Shown here: in pieces, positions 1 through 5,199 of the stretch
Numbering within the stretch: position 1 is the first letter of the stretch
Layout: every line of letters starts with the position of its first letter
Notes under the pieces: model-generated
Told to the model about the DNA's origin: nothing
Databases searched by the model: none
What the model saw: only the letters and a program-made list of their open reading frames with translations
Assembly: GCA_002049985.1 (NCBI GenBank)
Contig: MVCY01000063.1
Coordinates: 1-5,199, forward strand
DNA: 5,199 nucleotides
Source of the DNA: Candidatus Latescibacteria bacterium 4484_181
GTDB lineage: Bacteria; Latescibacterota; MVCY01
Direction: 5' to 3'
Position numbers and translations under genes: made by a program

Positions 1-64
1 ACAGGGACAAAATGTCTTTAGCAAATAAGACTGGCGATTTATTGGAAGTCCCTTTAGCGACCAT
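1..64 (-). CDS. Possible 5' end of an unidentified leftward gene, cut by the window edge
   Basis: An ATG at 64-62 opens a frame of 21 codons that stays open to the left edge; it begins MVAKGTSNKSPVLF. An AGGAAAGAG ribosome binding site lies at 67-75, with its AGGA core 7 bases before the ATG, which is the main reason to take it as a real start. The visible residues are basic and polar with no signal peptide, and they match no family I can name with confidence. It faces the same way as the other genes but is separated from them by about 560 bases of hairpin-rich DNA, so it is probably a separate transcription unit. The short lysine- and serine-rich start would suit a DNA-binding protein or a transposase, but that is only a guess. 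So little is visible that it could be a chance open frame. Confidence 0.35.
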   Translation of the reverse strand, partial: MVAKGTSNKSPVLFAKDILSL

Positions 65-162
65 ATCTCTTTCCTATTTTTCACAAGTTTTCCGAATGTG
101 GGTTCAATTGAAGACATAAGGGGCAACGACTGCCTATTCTAGCTTCTAGCCCGCTATCTGTC

Positions 163-183
163 CCTTTTCTTTAAAAGAAAAGG
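163..183. repeat. Near-perfect AT-rich palindrome
   Basis: CCTTTTCTTT (163-172) and AAAGAAAAGG (174-183) are exact reverse complements around a single central A. With no loop it would form a cruciform or an operator-like site rather than a good RNA hairpin. It borders the hairpin-rich stretch 190-360. I cannot identify a binding protein. Confidence 0.7.
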
Positions 184-260
184 CACCAAAAGAAGGGCGC
201 TTTACGTAGGCGTAGGGCAGAAGTAGCGTTGGATCGCTGGGCTATAATTCCTGCAGGCAG

Positions 261-291
261 CAGAGGGCGGCTTTGGCTCTGTTGGCCGCTG
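261..291. repeat. GC-rich overlapping inverted repeats
   Basis: Two mutually exclusive stems can be drawn: CAGAG (261-265) with CTCTG (277-281), and GCGGC (267-271) with GCCGC (285-289). Both are short, so each alone could be chance. They are listed because they sit among other inverted repeats and could belong to one folded element. Confidence 0.4.
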
Positions 292-327
292 ACGGAAAGC
301 GCAACCTCCTCCCACCTCCAGGATTAA

Positions 328-358
328 CCATAGTTGGCGATGAATCGTCCGGCTATGG
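328..358. repeat. Stem-loop with CCATAG/CTATGG arms
   Basis: CCATAG (328-333) pairs with CTATGG (353-358). Inside, GGCGAT (336-341) can pair with ATCGTCC (344-350) if one T is bulged, leaving a tiny loop. The result is a compact two-part hairpin of about 31 bases of the kind seen in dispersed intergenic palindromes. Whether it is repeated elsewhere in the genome cannot be judged from this window. Confidence 0.5.
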
Positions 359-419
359 CATAGAAAAAAACCAATGAATTAAGGCAACAACGAAAAATCT
401 GTTCACAGGGATTCACGAA

Positions 420-472
420 TGTAGCCAGGGGGTCCTATTCCCGCCCGGGAGGTTTCCCTCCCCCATGCTACA
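420..472. repeat. 53-base GC-rich imperfect inverted repeat
   Basis: Outer arms TGTAGC (420-425) and GCTACA (467-472) are exact complements. After a 2-base internal mismatch, GGGGG (428-432) can pair with CCCCC (460-464). A competing inner hairpin is GGGAGG (447-452) with CCTCCC (457-462), closed by a four-base TTTC loop. This is the most stable-looking structure in the window. In the leftward direction it lies downstream of the broken PIG-L gene, but no T-run follows directly (the nearest, GATTTTTCG, is some 20 bases on), so it is not a classical intrinsic terminator. It could be a structured RNA, an mRNA 3'-end stabiliser, or the end of a small mobile element. Confidence 0.55.
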
Positions 473-541
473 GTATTCCGCTTATCTGAGAACATATTTT
501 CCAGGCTTCTTGTGAAAGTCTAGTTATTTTGTCTTAGGTCA

Positions 542-558
542 GTCTAAGCAGCTTAGAC
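542..558. repeat. 7-bp perfect inverted repeat with 3-base loop
   Basis: GTCTAAG (542-548), CAG loop (549-551) and CTTAGAC (552-558) form a perfect small hairpin. It is the first hairpin after the stop of the broken PIG-L gene, about 65 bases beyond it in the leftward direction. No poly-T tract follows, so a role in ending transcription is possible but not supported. It could also be an operator-like dyad. Confidence 0.5.
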
Positions 559-623
559 ACTCTGAACTGCTTGCTCCTTTCTCCAAAAAGCTGGTTTCCT
601 GGCATCTAATTCCGAGTCATCCC

Positions 624-1158
624 CTAAGGAAGAAGTCTTCTGATGGGATTCCTTCCCCAGACCTTACAGCGTTTGAATGCCTCCGCATATTTAACTCCGC
701 ACTGCAGACCGCGCATCCGGGCCATTATCTCGATAAACTCGACGGTATCAATATTATCGTGCTCTTTGAGCCATTGGTACTGACTCTGGTGACAGAGAAG
801 CATTTGCCGTTTGGTCTCCATTGTCTCGGTGATATCCACATACTCCTCTGGCAGGAACTCTACCCCCGCTAAGGTATCCATATAGTAGATGGGAGGGATC
901 AAGCTTGTGGGTCTTCCTCCAGCAGAGAAGTTTGGCAGGGTGGCATGGAAGCTGGCGTCAAAGACCACCTGACTGGTGATTACATGATCGGGCATATAGT
1001 CGGAAGGAGAATGAGTAATGATTATATCGGGCTGGGCCTGGCGGATTATCTCTACTGTCTTGGTTACACTCTGCAGATTGTGGTGGAGCTCGCAGTCAGG
1101 TGGCAGCACAGAGAAGTTCTATATCGTCAGGATGGGCTCCTACAGCAAGGATGTTCAT
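624..1158 (-). pseudogene. PIG-L/LmbE-family N-acetylglucosaminyl deacetylase, frame broken by an apparent internal deletion
   Basis: PIG-L/LmbE enzymes are zinc-dependent hydrolases that remove acetyl from N-acetylglucosamine-type sugars. The gene starts at an ATG at 1158-1156, 5 bases after AGAGGGGG, and reads MNILAVGAHPDDIELLCAAT, which contains the family's AHPDD zinc and catalytic motif, then meets TGA at 1098-1096. The family sequence resumes in another frame from about 1109 (LPPDCELHHNLQ) and runs to a TAG at 624. This second part has HSPSDYMPDH, whose last His is the expected third zinc ligand, and a typical C-terminus ending RRLLP. Together the pieces give about 180 residues against roughly 220-240 usual for the family. 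The part missing is the strand-helix region after the first motif, about 50-55 residues, and the frame shifts at the junction. I read this as a deletion plus frameshift that inactivates the enzyme; an assembly error is the alternative. It follows the NagB-like gene by 73 bases, a partnership that suits amino-sugar breakdown. Confidence 0.8.
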
Positions 1159-1163
1159 GAAAA

Positions 1164-1171
1164 CCCCCTCT
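1164..1171 (-). promoter_or_regulatory. Ribosome binding site for the PIG-L start
   Basis: AGAGGGGG on the minus strand, 5 bases before the ATG at 1158-1156 (8 bases counting from its GAGG). It supports the view that the short HPDD-containing fragment is the true N-terminus of the broken deacetylase rather than a chance match. Confidence 0.55.
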
Positions 1172-1200
1172 AATCAGGTAAACAATCATATGAGAACTCA

Positions 1201-1235
1201 TTAACCGGTCACCAATTAACCAGTTAACCGATCAC
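1201..1235. repeat. Short direct repeats around TTAACC in the spacer
   Basis: TTAACC occurs three times, at 1201-1206, 1216-1221 and 1224-1229. The outer copies extend to a 12-base direct repeat with one mismatch (TTAACCGGTCAC and TTAACCGATCAC) whose second copy overlaps the stop codon of the NagB-like gene. The array fills much of the 73-base spacer before the PIG-L gene. Its function is unknown; replication slippage or a regulator site are both possible. Confidence 0.5.
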
Positions 1236-2083
1236 TTCGGTGCAGCAGCGGGGGCCTCGGCAGTGTAAGCATCTGCATAGATAATGCAATCCGGATGCTC
1301 CTGTACGAAGGTCACTGGATAGTCAACCGAGACCTCGCCCAGCAGGGCTATTCGGAACACTGTTTTCTGCCAATCGCCACCATCGCAATAGAGGCGAATT
1401 CGGCGGGAGCTTAAGATATCCTTCATCCCTATAGTAACCGCCATTGGCGGGATAGCAGCGGAGTTGCCGCCGGCTCCGCAGAAACTATTCACCACAAAGG
1501 TGTCGTCAGCCAAGTGGAGAACTCTGGTCTTTGAGTTCTTGAACTCCTCTGCCGATATCTTATACCACCTAGACAGGGGCGGCTCATTAAAGGCGATATG
1601 TCCGTGATAGCCTATTCCACCGTAGCAGGTGTCAATGCCGCCCACCTCGGCAATTCTGTTGCTAATTTCGTCTATACGGAAAGGGTGGGGAAAACAGATG
1701 TGATCTTCAGGGATTCTGATCTTCGGATCGAGCCGGTCGAACAGATTGCGGCGCATATATCCCTCGAAACTCATCGGATGGGTCAGCGGTACCGGTCTGC
1801 CTTGCCAGTCAAGGTACTCATCCATATTGAAGGTGTAGACATTTTCCCAGCTTATCCGCTCTTCATTGGAAATCCCGGCCAAAATAGAATACTGGGGAGT
1901 AGGTCCTACAGGCAAAATTATTCGGGTTGGTCTGCCTTGAGTATTATTGGCCTTTATCTCATCGGCTATGCTTCTGGCGAAGTGCTGATAGAGTGACTGT
2001 TTATCCGGCAGAATCTCGACTCCAACCTTGCTCGCCTCTGCCAGTTTCTCCTTCGGAATGGAAAGAATCTCTCGTAAATCCAT
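1232..2083 (-). CDS. nagB: NagB-family glucosamine-6-phosphate deaminase/isomerase-like protein (divergent active site)
   Basis: Characterised NagB enzymes convert glucosamine-6-phosphate to fructose-6-phosphate and ammonia in the cytoplasm. The ATG at 2083-2081 is chosen over a GTG at 2104 because AAAGGAGG ends 5 bases before it; this gives 283 residues against about 265 for E. coli NagB. Visible motifs are LPVGPTP (57-63, phosphate loop, where classic enzymes have LATGSTP-like sequence), FNMDEY (85-90, Asp88 matching catalytic Asp72 of E. coli), and GGIGYHGHIAFNEP (155-168), with His162 and Glu167 matching His143 and Glu148. The residue matching Asp141 is His160, and the preceding Asn is Tyr159, which is unusual. 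A Lys near 240 in GGDWQK suits the C-terminal phosphate-binding site. The C-terminus ends in an Ala/Pro-rich tail (EAPAAAPK). It lies 17 bases after the MEMO-AMMECR1 gene, so co-transcription is likely. Superfamily membership is firm; the exact substrate is uncertain and could be another amino-sugar phosphate. Confidence 0.85.
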   Translation of the reverse strand: MDLREILSIPKEKLAEASKVGVEILPDKQSLYQHFARSIADEIKANNTQGRPTRIILPVGPTPQYSILAGISNEERISWENVYTFNMDEYLDWQGRPVPLTHPMSFEGYMRRNLFDRLDPKIRIPEDHICFPHPFRIDEISNRIAEVGGIDTCYGGIGYHGHIAFNEPPLSRWYKISAEEFKNSKTRVLHLADDTFVVNSFCGAGGNSAAIPPMAVTIGMKDILSSRRIRLYCDGGDWQKTVFRIALLGEVSVDYPVTFVQEHPDCIIYADAYTAEAPAAAPK

Positions 2084-2088
2084 TTCAG

Positions 2089-2096
2089 CCTCCTTT
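2089..2096 (-). promoter_or_regulatory. Strong Shine-Dalgarno that decides the NagB-like start
   Basis: AAAGGAGG on the minus strand, followed by 5 bases and ATG at 2083-2081. A GTG at 2104-2102 overlaps the TGA of the upstream gene (GTGA) and could be read as a coupled start, but the near-consensus SD would then lie inside the coding region, so the ATG is preferred. Confidence 0.8.
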
Positions 2097-2100
2097 CTCC

Positions 2101-3636
2101 TCACTTCTCAGCAGGTTCGTGAAACACCAAAGCAGTATAAGTGTATAATTCTGCTCCCCGCTTCCAGGCGTCGCGCGGAAGCCCTGCCTTCTCCGAACAG
2201 CAGCGCTCTACAAATTCGACTCTACTCCACCCAGTTTCAGTGGCCACCTGGGGAAGGAAAGTACCAGCTCGGTTTCCCATTTTCACATATATGCCGTCTA
2301 CGCCCATTCTTATCTCATCTATGTCTTTTATCTTCTTCAAAGGGGAGAGTACAGAAATCTCGATTCTTATATCTGGAAGTTCATGTACTGTGATGGGGTT
2401 GTAGAAGAATCTATAATCCTGGGTGGCAGCGGCAATGGTCATCTGGGAGACAAGCTTGTACAAGGGGGTGTCAGGGGCAAAGTGACCTATGCAGCCCCGC
2501 AGTCTTCCCTGGTTGGTCAAAGTGACAAAAACGCCCCTTTTTTGACGAAGGACCGGATCCTGAACCTGGAAATCGGGCATTTTCTCTTTTTTTAGACAGC
2601 AGTTAAGTGTCTTTCGAGCAATCTGGAGAAGAGTTGCTTTTTGCTCCTCAGTGAGGGCAAACTCTTCACCCGCTCCTTGTTCTTTAACCTTTAAACTGTC
2701 TGATTTGTAAGCTACTGCCGCTGCGTACCCTACTACTCTGTTGCGATTGGTTCTTCCCATGACATTCACATCACCAGAGTTGGCGTATTTGAGAACCTTC
2801 ACATCTGTTGCTCCCAACCTCTTCGCAGTCATCAATACCGTGGCTACCGGACCCAGCCCACATAGCGTACAGTCAAGGTTTGGAATTCCCCGACTTAAGA
2901 TCTCCTTGCTCGACTCCAGGAGTTTGAGGGGCGCAAGGGACTCAATCACCTTCAGGGTTTGTCGGTCAACGCGGCAGGCGTCCTCGTAACACGGGTAGTG
3001 GGACATATCGGAGCTTGCCACCAACAACACTTTTTTGTTCCCTATCGCCTTAACAAGGGCGTTGCTCAACATCCGGCAGTTCTCTGAGCTGGGATTGCCC
3101 ATAATGATGGGCACAAGCTTGAAGTTCCCCAATACGCACTGAAGGAAAGGCAATTGAACCTCGACCGCATGTTCCCGAGAGTGGGCAGCAGGGGTGAACG
3201 TGATCTTAGGATCGGCAGTCTTAAGTTTCTCCACTATTTCCATATCCACTTCCACCTTTCCCAGCGGTGTTTGGTAGTAATCCCAACTGCCCACAGAGGC
3301 ACCTTCCAAGTGGAGGTAATGGCTGGGCCCAATAACTATGACATCATCGAACTCTCTGCCTTTCAGTTGGTTGTATGAGCAAGCCGCCACCTGTCCGCAG
3401 AAGACATACCCGGCATGAGGCGACAGCAGCCCCACTATCTGGCCCTCTATCTTTTCCTCGGTTGCCTGGGAGAGAAATTCTTCTACCATTCTCTTCAGCT
3501 CAGATGGCAAATCAGGGTAGAAGCTACCTGCGACCGCCGGTGGTCTGACCGCGGCGGTTGACTCTTCTCCTCTACAACTCAGGATTAGAAGACCCAGAGC
3601 TCCCATTATTAAAAACAGGGTCAAAATCTCCTTCAT
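2101..3636 (-). CDS. amrB: Predicted lipoprotein: MEMO (AmmeMemoRadiSam protein B) fused to AMMECR1 (protein A)
   Basis: The product has 511 residues from the ATG at 3636-3634. That start is preferred to a TTG two codons upstream because AAAGGTGGT sits 8 bases before the ATG but only 2 before the TTG. Residues 1-21 look like a lipoprotein signal peptide: one Lys, a hydrophobic run, then LILSC with Cys21 as the lipidation site. Residues about 31-312 are a MEMO domain: RPPAVAGSFYP, SPHAGY (His74), GPSHY (His106), SSDMSHY (Asp210, His213) and TLCG (Cys259). These match His49, His81, Asp189, His192 and Cys244 of human MEMO1, and the first two are 32 residues apart in both. Residues about 325-508 are a complete AMMECR1 domain with the hallmark LRGCIG (379-384). 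The two families often co-occur with a radical SAM protein as the AmmeMemoRadiSam set, whose chemistry is not established; no radical SAM gene is visible. The fold is related to extradiol dioxygenases, so metal binding is plausible. Domains are certain; export is a prediction. Confidence 0.9.
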   Translation of the reverse strand: MKEILTLFLIMGALGLLILSCRGEESTAAVRPPAVAGSFYPDLPSELKRMVEEFLSQATEEKIEGQIVGLLSPHAGYVFCGQVAACSYNQLKGREFDDVIVIGPSHYLHLEGASVGSWDYYQTPLGKVEVDMEIVEKLKTADPKITFTPAAHSREHAVEVQLPFLQCVLGNFKLVPIIMGNPSSENCRMLSNALVKAIGNKKVLLVASSDMSHYPCYEDACRVDRQTLKVIESLAPLKLLESSKEILSRGIPNLDCTLCGLGPVATVLMTAKRLGATDVKVLKYANSGDVNVMGRTNRNRVVGYAAAVAYKSDSLKVKEQGAGEEFALTEEQKATLLQIARKTLNCCLKKEKMPDFQVQDPVLRQKRGVFVTLTNQGRLRGCIGHFAPDTPLYKLVSQMTIAAATQDYRFFYNPITVHELPDIRIEISVLSPLKKIKDIDEIRMGVDGIYVKMGNRAGTFLPQVATETGWSRVEFVERCCSEKAGLPRDAWKRGAELYTYTALVFHEPAEK

Positions 3637-3644
3637 TGTCAAGC

Positions 3645-3653
3645 ACCACCTTT
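3645..3653 (-). promoter_or_regulatory. Ribosome binding site of the MEMO-AMMECR1 gene
   Basis: AAAGGTGGT on the minus strand, 8 bases before the ATG at 3636-3634. The alternative TTG at 3642-3640 is too close to it. The choice removes two residues from the N-terminus and leaves a standard lysine-containing signal peptide start (MKEILTLF). Confidence 0.65.
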
Positions 3654-3697
3654 AGATTAAGGAAAAAGGATTCCGGTCCCCCTGTGTCACCTGCCTA

Positions 3698-3725
3698 CCA
3701 GGCCCATCTCTGTTCCCTGGCCTGG
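3698..3725. repeat. 7-bp GC-rich hairpin between pepA and the MEMO gene
   Basis: CCAGGCC (3698-3704) and GGCCTGG (3719-3725) are exact complements separated by 14 bases. In the leftward direction the hairpin begins 3 bases after the pepA stop codon. The nearest T-run (CCTTTTTCC) lies about 30 bases further on, so it does not look like a full intrinsic terminator. It could attenuate or stabilise the pepA end of a shared transcript, leaving open whether the MEMO gene is co-transcribed with pepA. Confidence 0.45.
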
Positions 3726-3728
3726 GGG

Positions 3729-5199
3729 TCACATCTTCAGCACTGCAGCTGCCAGAGTTCTGGCCCCATAGCCGGTAGCTCCTTTCACCAAGTAGCCCTT
3801 CTCCTTATCGGCAAGTTCTTTTCCAGCTATGTCAATGTGAACCCAAGGAGTCTTGTCAACAAACTGTTTCAGAAACATTGCCCCGGTTATAGTTGAGGCT
3901 TCTCTACCCCCACTGTTTTTAACATCAGCGATCTCGCTCTTTATCTGGTCAAAATATTCCTCAAACAGCGGCAGTTGCCACATCTTCTCCCCTGTCTGCT
4001 GAGAGACCTCAATAAGCAGGTCTACCAATTCTTGGTCTGTCCCTAAGACGGCAGCGGTAAGTTTGCCCAGGGCGACGATACAGCCGCCGGTGAGGGTAGC
4101 TATGCCGATGATCTTGCTTGCGCCCAGCCTTTGAGCATAGGTCAGTGCGTCGGCTAAAATCAACCTGCCTTCGGCATCGGTAGAGATTATCTCAATGCTT
4201 TTGCCTCCCAGGCTTCTTATCACATCGCCAGGTTTGAGGGCATGGCCGCTGGGCATATTCTCGGAGGCCGGGATTATTCCGAACACATTCACCTTGGGCT
4301 TAAGCTGGGCTATAATCTGCATTGCCCCGATCACTGCCGCCCCGCCCGCCATATCGGCCTTCATCTCCTCCATTCCCTTAGATGGTTTAAGAGAGACCCC
4401 TCCGCTGTCGAAGGTGATGCCCTTGCCAACTAGGGCTACTGTAGCAGCCTGAGGATCACTCTCATAGCGCATCACAATGAGCCGACAGGGTTCCTCACTG
4501 CCTCTGGCTACTGCCAAGAAGGCCTCGGCACCCATTTTCCGCAGCTCTTCTTCGCCTAATACCTCAATCCCCAGGGAGAATCTCTCGGCAACTTCTTTGG
4601 CCTTTTCTGCCAGTACTCGGGGGGTCATCCGATTACTGGGCTCGTTGACTAAGTTCCTAACCAGATCCTGGGCCTCGGCGAAAATCTTGCCTTTCTCTAC
4701 ACCTTGCTCCACCTCTGGAATCTTCTTTTCATCAAATTCAACTACGAGAAGTTCTTCTATCTCTTTTTGCTCTTTATTTTTCAGATACTTATCGAATGTA
4801 TATAGTCCCAAGATCGCCCCTTCTGCCAGGGCTTGGGCTGCGACCTCAGGGGCAAAACCCGCAATTCCTGCCCCGTGCACGATGGTGCTCACTCTCTTTG
4901 CCCCCAGCGCCCTTGCCTGCCTCAGACTGGCGCCACTCACCTGCCTTATCCTGTCGGCCGTGAACTCTTCTGATTTCCCTAAGCCCGCGATTATCACTCT
5001 CTTAGCGGGAATTTTCCCCAGAGAGTGAATCACCGCTGTCTGGTTGAGCTCGCCTTTGAATTCTCCCTCTTTCACTAAAGCCGAGATGGCTCCACCAAGG
5101 GCGCTGTCCACAGCACCGGTAGCACCACCGGGATGCTTAACCCCTTCGAACAGATTAACAATAAGAGCATCGGTTTCTATCTGGCTGATGTCTCCAAAT
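3729..5199 (-). CDS. pepA: Leucyl aminopeptidase (peptidase family M17), 5' end beyond the window
   Basis: PepA is a cytosolic two-metal aminopeptidase, usually hexameric, that trims N-terminal residues, often Leu, from peptides. The frame is open to the right edge. An apparent GTG start at 5111 is not the real one, because 29 further codons upstream read as typical M17 N-terminal domain (IETDALIVNLFEG, then PGGATGAVDSALGGAIS). Visible length is 489 residues, close to the usual 480-500, so only a few codons are missing. Counting from that GTG, the C-terminal catalytic domain has Lys230 and Asp235 (GKGITFDSGG), Lys242, Asp253 (KADMAGG) and STDAEGRL with Asp312, Glu314 and Arg316. Their spacing equals that of the bovine enzyme's Lys250, Asp255, Lys262, Asp273, Asp332, Glu334 and Arg336, so the enzyme should be active. 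It ends in TGA at 3731-3729, 92 bases before the MEMO-AMMECR1 gene. Some PepA proteins also bind DNA, which cannot be judged here. No signal peptide can be assessed. Confidence 0.95.
   Translation of the reverse strand, partial: FGDISQIETDALIVNLFEGVKHPGGATGAVDSALGGAISALVKEGEFKGELNQTAVIHSLGKIPAKRVIIAGLGKSEEFTADRIRQVSGASLRQARALGAKRVSTIVHGAGIAGFAPEVAAQALAEGAILGLYTFDKYLKNKEQKEIEELLVVEFDEKKIPEVEQGVEKGKIFAEAQDLVRNLVNEPSNRMTPRVLAEKAKEVAERFSLGIEVLGEEELRKMGAEAFLAVARGSEEPCRLIVMRYESDPQAATVALVGKGITFDSGGVSLKPSKGMEEMKADMAGGAAVIGAMQIIAQLKPKVNVFGIIPASENMPSGHALKPGDVIRSLGGKSIEIISTDAEGRLILADALTYAQRLGASKIIGIATLTGGCIVALGKLTAAVLGTDQELVDLLIEVSQQTGEKMWQLPLFEEYFDQIKSEIADVKNSGGREASTITGAMFLKQFVDKTPWVHIDIAGKELADKEKGYLVKGATGYGARTLAAAVLKM

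Larger units (their letters stand above)
65..623. other. Apparently non-coding region rich in inverted repeats
   Basis: No frame on either strand gives a convincing protein here. The longest minus-strand open stretch, roughly 170-325, has about 50 codons with no ATG, GTG or TTG start in a sensible place and ends in a low-complexity tail (APFFWCLFF), as expected of non-coding repeat DNA read in frame. The segment instead carries at least five inverted repeats, listed separately, at about 163-183, 261-291, 328-358, 420-472 and 542-558. It lies downstream of the broken PIG-L gene and upstream of the possible gene at the left edge, so it should hold the 3' end of the main transcript and any promoter for the next gene. 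No hairpin followed directly by a T-run, which would mark an intrinsic terminator, is visible in the leftward direction. A multi-copy intergenic element or a structured RNA is possible. Confidence 0.6.

Noticed and set aside
170..325. Minus-strand open frame of about 50 codons ending in APFFWCLFF
   Set aside because: It has no plausible start codon or RBS, a low-complexity composition, and lies entirely across palindromic DNA; most likely a chance frame through a repeat element.
418..472. Intrinsic terminator for the leftward gene block
   Set aside because: The GC-rich hairpin is convincing, but no T-run follows it in the leftward direction; the nearest run of T is about 20 bases beyond the stem.
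1..600. CRISPR array or tRNA gene in the left non-coding region
   Set aside because: No regularly spaced direct repeats are present and no cloverleaf with a plausible anticodon arm and T-arm could be drawn.
1598..1996. Plus-strand open frame of 132 codons opposite the NagB-like gene
   Set aside because: It is antisense to a gene with clear family motifs, has no recognisable domain and looks like a shadow frame.
3640..3642. TTG as start of the MEMO-AMMECR1 gene
   Set aside because: It is only 2 bases from the AAAGGTGGT site, whereas the ATG two codons downstream has a normal 8-base spacing.
4477..5028. Plus-strand open frame of 183 codons opposite pepA
   Set aside because: Serine-, leucine- and alanine-rich composition and full antisense overlap with a complete M17 catalytic gene indicate a shadow frame.
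5109..5111. GTG as start of pepA
   Set aside because: The frame continues upstream to the window edge with clear M17 N-terminal domain sequence, so this is an internal valine codon.

Overview
The window holds one block of leftward genes (minus strand), about 5199 down to 624, followed by about 560 bases of apparently non-coding, hairpin-rich DNA and the possible start of another leftward gene that runs off the left edge. In transcription order the block is: a leucyl aminopeptidase (pepA, its first few codons beyond the right edge); a predicted lipoprotein fusing a MEMO (AmmeMemoRadiSam B) domain to an AMMECR1 (AmmeMemoRadiSam A) domain; a divergent NagB/glucosamine-6-phosphate deaminase-family protein; and a PIG-L/LmbE-type N-acetylglucosaminyl deacetylase whose reading frame is broken by what looks like an internal deletion.

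The DNA is bacterial in style: Shine-Dalgarno sites (AAAGGAGG, AAAGGTGGT), short intergenic gaps and a lipobox signal peptide. Composition looks roughly balanced in GC. From the protein families alone I infer an uncultured, probably anaerobic bacterium of a little-studied phylum. I cannot place it further, and no rRNA or tRNA is visible.

Layout: 1-64 partial leftward ORF with a good RBS; 65-623 no convincing gene, but five inverted repeats; 624-1158 broken PIG-L deacetylase; 1159-1231 spacer with TTAACC repeats; 1232-2083 NagB-like enzyme; 17-bp gap; 2101-3636 MEMO-AMMECR1 lipoprotein; 92-bp gap with a GC-rich hairpin; 3729-5199 pepA, all catalytic residues present.

How the genes may fit together (inference): a PIG-L deacetylase removing acetyl from an N-acetylamino sugar and a NagB-type deaminase/isomerase would form a short amino-sugar catabolic route, and PepA would recycle peptides, so cell-wall or glycoprotein salvage is one possible theme. 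The MEMO-AMMECR1 protein has no established biochemical role. Its apparent export as a lipoprotein, with no radical SAM partner in view, is the most unusual feature here. The likely loss of the deacetylase would break the sugar route unless another copy exists.
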